Shown piece by piece: positions 58,286 to 64,000 of a stretch of DNA of 64,000 nt. The stretch lies in assembly GCA_039707465.1 (NCBI GenBank), contig CM077644.1, positions 220,014,962-220,078,961 on the forward strand, given 5' to 3'. Numbering within the stretch: position 1 is the first letter of the stretch; each line of letters begins with the position of its first letter. The position numbers and the translations under genes were made by a program. The notes under the pieces are model-generated. The model did no database searches. It had not been told where the DNA came from and worked only from the letters and a program-made list of their open reading frames with translations. This DNA is from Rhabdophis nuchalis. Lineage: Eukaryota; Chordata; Lepidosauria; Squamata; Natricidae.

Positions 58286-60584
58286 TCTAAAATTTACAGG
58301 AATTAATATTCTATTCAGCTTCAATTTTTAGCCATCTTGAGAGAATGTAATATATAATCTGAAATTTTGCTTCTCTAGATGGAAAACCTATTCTTACAAA
58401 AGATAGAAAACCTATTCTTATTCTTCAGTCAACAATGCATTTTTTTAATAGCTAATTTTCAGCAACCTTTCCCAATCTAGTCCTCAGACATATTGAATCA
58501 CAAATGTTAACATTCCCCATTAGCCTGGTTGTTCCTTACATTTTCCGTAGATGTAGGAAGATGAATTTCAGATTGCAGTTTCTGAACAAACAAGTATAGG
58601 ATCCTTTTTTATTCAGAAATAAATTAATTATTTTGAAAATTAAGCGTTAATGTGGTAATACCCAAAAATCTATTTTAATTACAGCAGATGTAAATTTTCT
58701 TATAGTAACTGGTTTTTAAAAACTACCGGGGCATGTTTATGGAAGTGAATAAGATGTTTACTGAACATTTTGATTGAAAAATATGATTCAGAAATGTCTC
58801 TGTCAAAAAAGCCACCTGCTCTTTTAATTTAATACAAGCATGTGTCTTCAGTAATAGGAAACTTATAGATACTAAAGCAGAAATAAAGCAATAACTGCAT
58901 AGTTTTCTGCTCTGTGGTTGAAAGGCAATAAGATAACATAATTGTCATATAGCTTTGTTTTGTTTTATTGTTAAATGTGTAGATGTCTAATATACAGTAA
59001 ACTCTGATGACTTTGGGTGCATCATAACATCATCTTGCTAATTATGGAAATTGCATATTTGCTGTCGCTTGTTCCATCTGGGAGGCCCATGAAGTTTTTG
59101 CAGTACATGTTCTTACCCAACCGGTTGATGTCTAGAGTTTTCGGACAATGATTTCCATTTCCTTCCCTCAATCTAGGGAAGTGATTATATGAATCATCAT
59201 CACACCTGAGTGCACCAGGTTGCAAATCTTAATTTAAAATAAAATAATTTAATTCATTATTGAGAAAAGGCTCCCTCTGATATTCTTGAAACCATCTTAA
59301 ATGTAGCGGTAGCTCTAAGTACAGTATCTTAGACTCAAGCTCTGGGAACTCCACAGATTTTGTAGAATGCTACTTAATTGCCTATCATTTCATTTGCTGA
59401 AGTCTTAATTTTGTTATGTATTCTCACAAGAAATACTTTGACTTACTTGAAACCACATGTAACGAATAATTATACACTATAATTTGGACTTAAGAAAGGA
59501 TTGATTACTGAGTTCTGCGATTCTACAATTGAAACAGAATATATCTTAACAGGAGTGCTTTATAAGACCTTGGTTTTTGTGAGACCACCTCTAAGATTCC
59601 TGGTGAGTAGAGGGCAATGCCAGAGGCCAGGATATGTTTTCATAAATGAAATTTAAAAATCCTGAAAATGCTAACATATCATTTTCCATATTTGGAAGAA
59701 ACCCATCAGTTCTGTATAGTTGCATATTAAACCAGAACAAATATACTATTATTGATTTTGATTCATGATTTAGAAAATTTTGGAAGAGAAATATTTTTTC
59801 TCTTTTTTCCTTTTGATCATTGATCTGCATGACCCCATGCTTAGGCCTTTTCCCCCCCCCTTCATTTGGCATGGGTGGTTTTTTTGTTTTTTGTTTTTCT
59901 TTAAGTGTAGCTCTCATTTGAGAACCTCAGGCAGTTCCACTTCACTAATCTGTGATCTAATGAGCAATAATGTGGGGTTACAGTGAACATTTTGTTTGCT
60001 TTGATGGGAGGATGGCTAGACGGAGTGGGAGAGAAAATGTGTCTGTGAGGAGGAGGAGAAGACTGATTGAACAGTGTGAAAAAAGACTTGTTAGATCATG
60101 ATAGCCTGATTTATTTCACAATGGGTCAAAAAAGACTGAAACAAACTACAATTTGTTTGCCAGGTTTAAAATCCTGTTGTCCAAAGCATGTTGATTTCAG
60201 AGAGTATAAACCCAGCAATTCTGCCTGTGGAAAACAAAAATCCAAAAATCCTGTTCTGAGTCTGCCGTTCCTTAAAGTCTTATAAAATATTCGGTCTAAT
60301 GGAAAGTTTTATTTTAATTACAAAAATAGCATTTGCATATTAGGTTCATGCTTGACTGATTTTAAGTCCACTTGAATGAAAAGGAAAACCAAGGATTAAA
60401 ACGCTATTCTGCTTTCAGGTCAATCAACATGTACTCATGTTACTGATTTTTCAATCTATAAAGAAAGAATACCAATAATGATGGAACCATAATTCCATAA
60501 TAAGCAGCCTTATTGCTGTCTACTGGCTGCATTGGAAGTAGGCTTGAAAACTTTGGCATGATGTGCATATATTTAATATTTGAG
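58286..60584. other. Unassigned AT-rich intronic DNA
   Basis: 58455-58530 starts like a hAT-type terminus (CAGCAACCTTTCCCAATCTA) but has no right end. Nothing else recognised. Confidence 0.4.
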
Positions 60585-60661
60585 CCGAAAGGCAGAGAAG
60601 GATGACAGTTTGTCACCTCCCTTAAAGGGGCCCATAACAGGAGTTGTGAAAATATTCTCTC

Positions 60662-60666
<5 letters not shown>
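60585..60666 (+). repeat. Direct repeat, copy 1, followed by (GTAT)n
   Basis: CCGAAAGGCAGAGAAGGATG, CCTCCCTTAAAGGGGCCC and AACAGGAGTTGTGAAAATAT are shared with 60922-61000 at about 90 percent by eye. This copy runs into about 13 GTAT units. Confidence 0.85.

Positions 60667-60716
<50 letters not shown>
60664..60716. repeat. (GTAT)n microsatellite
   Basis: About 13 uninterrupted ATGT/GTAT units. Confidence 0.96.
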
Positions 60717-60717
<1 letters not shown>

Positions 60718-60921
60718 GGTTTTTTAAGGGCTGATTAATAAATAAATTGTAAGAGACCAGGATGGATCCATTTCGGGCTTATTAGCCCTCTTCAGCTGGC
60801 CATACTCCTTCTACTGGGATTTGAACCTAACCTAACCTGGTATAAAAAACCTAACACATATCTAAAAAAATTCACACAACAGTAATCTCATTGGCTCTCT
60901 GCCCAGATGGTCTCTGGGTTG

Positions 60922-61000
60922 AACCGAAAGGCAGAAAAGGAAGACAGTTTGTCTCCTCCCTTAATGGGGCCCCAACAGGAGTTGTGAAAATATTCTCATA
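60922..61000 (+). repeat. Direct repeat, copy 2, followed by (AT)n
   Basis: Second copy of the 80-bp segment at 60585-60666. It abuts about ten AT units (60999-61019) where the first copy abuts GTAT units. The DNA between the copies includes TTCGGGCTTATTAGCCCTCT, a short palindrome. Confidence 0.85.
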
Positions 61001-61330
61001 TATATATATATATATATATTGTGTTACACAGATAATCTTTGATTTGTAACATACAGAGGTCATTATTTCTGAACTGTCATAGAAATGAAAGTGTGGTTCC
61101 TTCAGATCAATATTGTAGTTCATTGAGATATAGGTAGCAACACAAATAGGTGTGCTTGAAAAATGAGGTATACTTTGTTTCTGTACCGTCCTAAATGTTG
61201 AGATAATTCCTACAGACCTCAAAGCCATATCTCCTACTGTGTAAGTATTACCTGCTGTATTGATAAAGATTTGTTTGTATAAAAATTGGTATGGTTGACT
61301 ATGTTAGAGCCCAGTTTTGGTTGGTTTACC

Positions 61331-61562
61331 CAGGGGTGAAATTCAGCAGGCTCTGGAGAACCGGTAGTAGAAATTTTGAGTAATTTGGGGAACTGGCAAA
61401 TACCACCTCTGGCTGGCCCCAGAGTGGGGTGGCCATGAGGTTTTGCAGTATCCGTTCTCTGGAGTTGGGTGGAATGGAGATTTTGTAGTATCCTTCCCCT
61501 GCCATGCCCACCAAGCCACACCCACAGAACCAGTAGTAAAAAAAAAATGAATTTCACCACTG
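61331..61562. mobile_element. hAT-type MITE (CAGGGGTGAAATTCA family)
   Basis: 232 bp from CAGGGGTGAAATTCAGC to TGAATTTCACCACTG, inverted ends. Flanks GGTTTACC (61323-61330) and GATTTACC (61563-61570) match at seven of eight. ORFs on the minus strand across it are artefacts. Confidence 0.83.
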
Positions 61563-61570
61563 GATTTACC

Positions 61571-62416
61571 ATAACAGTAGAATTGGCCAAGTATGATTAG
61601 CCACACAAGGAAATCACAAAACCAGTAAAAATATATAAAACCAATAAAAGCAAAGACTAAAACCCAGCTTACCATATTTGGACTGAGCTTCATATAAATG
61701 TGTGTGGAATTGGAATTTATCTGACAAGTACAATAGTTTTAAATTGCCTAATTTTTCCCTGTATTCCAGAACACAAGATCAAGGGAGCTAAAGAAATTAA
61801 CCTTATTGTGGAACAGTAAAAAGTGGTACTTGTGCTTAACGGAGAAACCCATTCTTCAGAAATGAAGGAGGAAAAGTTCCGTGCACGATGCAGAAGATAA
61901 AATGAGCAATGCTAGAGTTTCAAACTGATGAGGAACAAACCATATGATGGTGAGAGGGATGGAAAGGACTTGAGAAATTTACAGGAGTTGAAAGAAAAGC
62001 AGGAGGTGACAAAAGTACCAGGAGATAGGAAGGGCTTTCATTGTGAAAGATCTGGGTTTTGACCCCTGGTGACTAAAGGTCTGGAAAGGTCCCTGAGAAG
62101 ACAATAGGCTACAGATCTGATGCAAAAGAAGCTTTGCTGATTGTAGTTTTTAGATGGAGAAAGAGGTTTGCTGTTAAATTCCATGCATTCTTATTCCTTT
62201 CCTAGCCTATGTTTTTATATCCAAGTATTGCAGGTTTAAGAGAGTTTTGATTCATTTTCCATAGTACAGAATGTTCTTTACATTTCCAGAGAGAATTTCT
62301 ACTTCATACTCTCTAATTTTTGTTCCTTCATTTCTTAAAAATCTATTTAAACTATTTTAAAATATTTTTAAAAATGCCAATTTACATTAACTTCTATCAT
62401 ATTATTTAAGTATTCC
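61571..62416. other. Unassigned intronic DNA
   Basis: Purine-rich from about 61760 to 62160. No feature recognised. Confidence 0.4.
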
Positions 62417-62424
62417 TTCTAGGT

Positions 62425-62593
62425 CAGCGGTCACCAACTGGTGGTCTGTGGGGAAATTTTGGTGGTCCGTAGAAAAATTATTTGCGCTTTTAATATTACA
62501 CTAAATATTATTTATCTTTTAAAAAAAAAAATATTAGTAGTCCACAGGATTTAAAATTAAGATTCCTGAGGGCCAAAAGGTTGATGACCCCTG
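62425..62593. mobile_element. hAT-type MITE with perfect 8-bp TSD
   Basis: 169 bp from CAGCGGTCACCAACTGGTGG to AAGGTTGATGACCCCTG, with inverted ends diverged at a few positions. Flanks are identical TTCTAGGT (62417-62424 and 62594-62601). Confidence 0.87.
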
Positions 62594-62601
62594 TTCTAGG
62601 T

Positions 62602-63229
62602 ACTTGATACTATGGACTTTTTTTATTAATTAGAAAATGTGCTGTTCTTCAAAGCAACTTTTCCCTTTGTAAAATATATATTTTATCTGTTTGCAAATAA
62701 TTTATGGAAATATTTACTTAGATTACACAAAGAGCTAAAGGGTTCTTTAGATACTACATGTCAGAAATAGCCCCATTTGACTACATTTGCCACATTACTA
62801 TAGAATACTGTAATCATTATTTTTAGAATCGCAACCTTAATTTTAGTGCAATTTTGTAGCCCTGTTGCAAATATCCTGTTGAAATTTGAATTATTTCCAA
62901 GTGGCTGACATTGTTACTAGCGATTACTAAATCTAATTTTATTTGGTTAGTTGGTGCTGTGTCAGAGTCACCCTGTTCTGCGCTGTGTAACACAGAAATC
63001 TTAATTCTGCTTTAACTTTGTCTCTTATTAAATCCAAGTTTCAGCATGTAATATTTATTTAACCATTTATTCATCAAATATCTAGGCTTCTGATTTCAGA
63101 ACATATTTAAACTTTATAGTTAAAAACAAATGGGAAACTCTAACTTAAAAGAAAAGAACAGCTAGAAAAGCAAATAAAAAAGAACACTTTTTCCATCCCC
63201 CTGAATTAAAGGTACCCAAATCACATTAG
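62602..63229. other. Unassigned AT-rich intronic DNA
   Basis: No gene or repeat edge recognised. Confidence 0.4.
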
Positions 63230-63870
63230 CCCAAGAACTGGGAGAAGAGTCTTATTTTTAAGGCTCATAGGTGATGGCCATATACTGAATCTCTGTGGGA
63301 TACTGTTCCAAAGAACAAAAGTTGTTACGGGGAGCTTGCTTCTTTGGTCTTGCTGGATGACACTACTTAATCAACAGATACCAAAGAAACATAACTCCAT
63401 TGCTTCATAAAGACAAGTGGTCCTACAGATAATAATCCTTATGCCATGTGGGCCTTTAAAAGCAATAAATAGGACCTTGAATTACACGTGGTACCTTACC
63501 AGCAGCTCGTACCAGAATTGTACCTGGTACCACAAGCGGCTCATTGAGCAGGTGTGTTACAAGAACATAATGAATCTTGTCCATCTTTGATTGTGCCACA
63601 ATATTCTGGAACAGCTATAGCTTCTGAGTAGTCTTCAAGGGAGACCACATTGCAGGATAAACAAGACATGGGTAACTATAAGGAGGGCTGTCCAGTCGAG
63701 GAATGGGTGCAACTAACCGTTGCTATTGGTAATCAACAAATGCAGTCCATCCCATCTTGGGAGTTGTCCTAAATCCCAACTGAAAAGTTCCAGATATTCT
63801 TATTTTTTATGGGAAGTTCTCTAACTGCAACATGACCACCTTCTCAGGGACCTTTCCCCAGAAGACAATA
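63230..63870 (-). mobile_element. Ancient CR1-clade LINE fragment
   Basis: On the minus strand, about 63650-63600 reads SLKTTQKLQLFQN, the counterpart of LRCTRKLQLVQN in the younger CR1 copies. Nearby segments line up at DNA level: ACCTTGAATTACACGTGG with ACCTTGAAGCGCACCCG, and ATATTCTGGAACAGCTATAG with GCATTCTGGACCAGCTGAAG. No open frame remains. Confidence 0.6.
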
Positions 63871-64000
63871 CAATACGATACAGACAATACAACTTGACCT
63901 CAGTCACATACCAACATCCAAGCACCCCTCAATAGCAGAAAAGATAAAATCTAATAAAAGATTCTGCCCACTTCCAGAAGAGTAACAGGATCAAATTCTT

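Larger units (their letters stand above)
50720..64000 (+). other. ARL15 downstream intron (partial)
   Basis: The donor at 50720 has no recognisable partner acceptor and C-terminal exon before the window ends, so this stretch is taken as intron. It contains SINE, CR1, MITE and microsatellite sequence annotated separately. The intervals 51166-57940 and 58290-60580 are otherwise unassigned AT-rich DNA. Confidence 0.65.

Noticed and set aside
60585..61019. CRISPR-like repeats
   Set aside because: Only two copies with a long unequal spacer in a vertebrate intron; no array.

Overview
The window is vertebrate nuclear DNA, most likely from a squamate reptile and probably a snake. It has one spliced gene in long AT-rich introns. 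The repeat load suits squamates: several CR1-clade LINEs, BovB and L1 relics, tRNA-derived SINEs with a BovB-like tail, a DIRS retrotransposon, many small hAT-type elements, a Tc1 element and many (GTAT)n-type microsatellites. There is no prokaryotic gene structure, no CRISPR array and no intact intergenic ORF outside mobile elements. Species is inferred from repeat types only.

The host gene is ARL15 (ADP-ribosylation-factor-like 15), on the + strand. Three consecutive internal coding exons are visible at 46916-47060, 47553-47612 and 50511-50719. All have AG/GT borders and compatible phases (0/1, 1/1, 1/0). They encode the Cys-rich N-terminal segment, the P-loop, the switch region and the NxxD guanine-specificity motif. 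The first coding exon and the C-terminal exon(s) were not found, so 1-46915 is read as part of the upstream intron and 50720-64000 as part of the downstream intron.

Layout. 1-9570: AT-rich intron with hAT-type MITEs (3418-3643 with a perfect 8-bp target-site duplication; 4147-4437), a decayed L1 with a SINE inside it (4700-5574), and an 842-bp GC-rich hAT-type element (6416-7257) with a perfect 8-bp duplication whose unoccupied site survives in a second copy of the host repeat at about 7660. 9575-14905: a DIRS-type tyrosine-recombinase retrotransposon with inverted termini, an internal complementary region, decayed gag/RT/RNase H/Dam-like/recombinase reading frames and a nested CR1. 16205-18010 and 22143-22816: CR1 LINEs on the minus strand. 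18713-19173: a fold-back element flanked by 15-bp direct repeats. 23692-25106 and 30053-30565: two members of a palindromic DNA-transposon family, the first nearly a 1.4-kb inverted repeat. 26823-28143: a CR1 with a 9-bp duplication. 31475-32112: SINE followed by CR1 3' end. 34434-35530: two head-to-head Tc1 fragments. 35742-35854: a compound CA/GA microsatellite. 38462-45392: BovB relic, two related hAT MITEs and further MITEs. 45392-46521: another CR1, ending about 400 bp before the first ARL15 exon seen. 50720-64000: intron with a Sauria-type SINE, a duplicated segment beside microsatellites, two hAT MITEs and an ancient CR1.

Only ARL15 is a cellular gene. The rest is selfish DNA in its introns. 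The strongest structural results are the nested or paired insertions whose order can be read directly: CR1 in DIRS, hAT in a duplicated repeat, SINE in L1, and the Tc1 inverted pair. I saw no sign of a new multi-gene system.
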